Source of the DNA: an uncultured Bacillota bacterium
GTDB taxonomy: Bacteria; Bacillota_I; Bacilli_A; RF39; UBA660
Assembly: GCA_947168865.1 (NCBI GenBank)
Contig: CAMVNN010000018.1
Span: forward strand, 1 to 14,429
Reading direction: 5' to 3'
Length of the DNA stretch: 14,429 nt
This document shows positions 13,680-14,429 of the stretch, piece by piece. Numbering within the stretch: position 1 is the stretch's first letter; each line of letters opens with the position of its first letter. The position numbers and the translations under genes are program-made. A model generated the notes under the pieces. It was given only the letters and a program-made list of their open reading frames with translations, made no database searches and was not told where the DNA came from.

Positions 13680-14429
13680 TTAATTGCTGTTCCGTTTTAA
13701 ATATTCTTGTAATCTTTTATCAACACAATAGACATAACAACCTTTCATTCCTCTTGTCATTAATGTTCTATATGTGTTTTTAATAATTGAATCTGCTATT
13801 TTATTAGCTTTTTCTATTCCTTCTTCTTTAGCAATTTTGCTAATTCCTTTTAAAGATTGATCTGTTTTAGCTCTTTTGGTATAGTCGGTAACAATATGTC
13901 CGTCTTCATATCTAATATCATTACCAATAATAACTCCAACATAGTCAAATTCTAAGCCTTGGCAAGTATGAATACATCCAATTTCATTAACTGAGTCTGG
14001 ATCAATTGCCCATGTTTGAGAATTACCTAAATTCCAACTCATTTCAAAATTGTATTCTGGTATTACTATATCATGAATATTTGTGTTGTTTTTACCTTCA
14101 CTAATCCAATCCCAACAATAACCAGCAACTAATCTTGATTTGTTGTTTTCTTTATTTTTTTCTTCAATTAGCCATCTTATTTCATTAGGGTTATCAATTA
14201 CTCTAAAATCATAATCAAAGTCCATATCATCAAAATTGGCTGTTTTTCTTATTTCTAATAAATTATCTAACCAAGATAAATATCCATCAGAACCATTACA
14301 TCTAAATTGACTCTCAAGTTCAACTATTTTTATGCCTGCACCTAATTCATTAGCATATCTCTTTATCTCATCAACTGAACCGATATCTTTTAAAGTAACT
14401 TTTTGATCTTCATCAATAAAAAATACACG
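13680..14429 (-). CDS. DUF2075 (Schlafen group 3-like) helicase, C-terminal part; 5' end beyond right edge
   Basis: Open to the right edge: the last 249 residues are visible and the reading frame continues out of the window, so the ATG at 14225 is internal. Visible landmarks of the DUF2075 SF1-like helicase: FFIDEDQKV (Walker B, first residues), ESQFRCNGSDGYLSWLD (about 37-53), a segment around GYCWDWIS, THCQGLEF-type motif CIHTCQGLEFDYVGVIIG (152-169), and NTYRTLMTRGMKGCYVYC (about 219-236) with the motif VI arginine. The Walker A domain lies outside. Proteins of this type are ATPases, often with an added nuclease domain at the missing N-terminus, and are frequent in defence islands. Stop TAA at 13680-13682 is 49 bp before the zinc-ribbon nuclease gene. 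Confidence 0.85.
   Translation of the reverse strand, partial: RVFFIDEDQKVTLKDIGSVDEIKRYANELGAGIKIVELESQFRCNGSDGYLSWLDNLLEIRKTANFDDMDFDYDFRVIDNPNEIRWLIEEKNKENNKSRLVAGYCWDWISEGKNNTNIHDIVIPEYNFEMSWNLGNSQTWAIDPDSVNEIGCIHTCQGLEFDYVGVIIGNDIRYEDGHIVTDYTKRAKTDQSLKGISKIAKEEGIEKANKIADSIIKNTYRTLMTRGMKGCYVYCVDKRLQEYLKRNSN

Noticed and set aside
14226..14429. Start of the DUF2075 gene at ATG 14225
   Set aside because: The frame stays open to the edge and encodes family motifs upstream (FFIDEDQ, ESQFRC), so the gene continues outside the window.

Overview
The window is a dense stretch of nucleic-acid-processing and defence-type genes from a very AT-rich bacterium. Shine-Dalgarno sequences of the AGGAGG type, frequent GTG and TTG starts, TAA/TAG/TGA all used as stops with TGG for Trp, and U-tract terminators point to a low-GC Bacillota-like host using the standard code (not Mycoplasma/Spiroplasma code 4). 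No species can be named. No tRNA, rRNA, CRISPR array, transposase or integrase was seen.

Layout. (1) 1-2645, minus strand: the 5' part of a membrane-anchored UvrD-type helicase with an inserted nuclease-like segment, a NERD-domain protein, and a nonsense-mutated small gene upstream. (2) 2828-5898, minus strand: a three-gene operon with a near-consensus promoter and a hairpin leader. It encodes a helical protein ending in a cold-shock-like OB fold, an RNase HI-RnlA toxin fusion, and an RnlB antitoxin. (3) 5953-8800: a Sau3AI-type (GATC) restriction-modification pair, divergently transcribed from a 170-bp control region. There the methyltransferase has two tandem promoters whose -35 boxes each contain a GATC site. 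(4) 8799-12030, minus strand: a ParB-fold/HTH protein followed one base later by a SNF2-type helicase. (5) 12212-13630, minus strand: a zinc-ribbon/Vsr-like nuclease/NUMOD chimera. (6) 13680 to the right edge: the C-terminal part of a DUF2075 (Schlafen-type) helicase.

How it fits together. The region reads as a defence island: independent cassettes separated by strong terminators, each combining a nuclease and/or NTPase with DNA or RNA recognition. The strongest assignments are the Sau3AI-like pair and the RnlA/RnlB pair. In E. coli, RnlA (RNase LS, anti-T4) is stimulated by the separate protein RNase HI; here an RNase HI with an intact catalytic set is fused to RnlA in one chain, and an uncharacterised probable RNA-binding protein is translationally coupled to it. 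The ParB-SNF2 pair is the best candidate for an undescribed system. Family assignments come from reading motifs by eye and from remembered family sequences; no database search was run.
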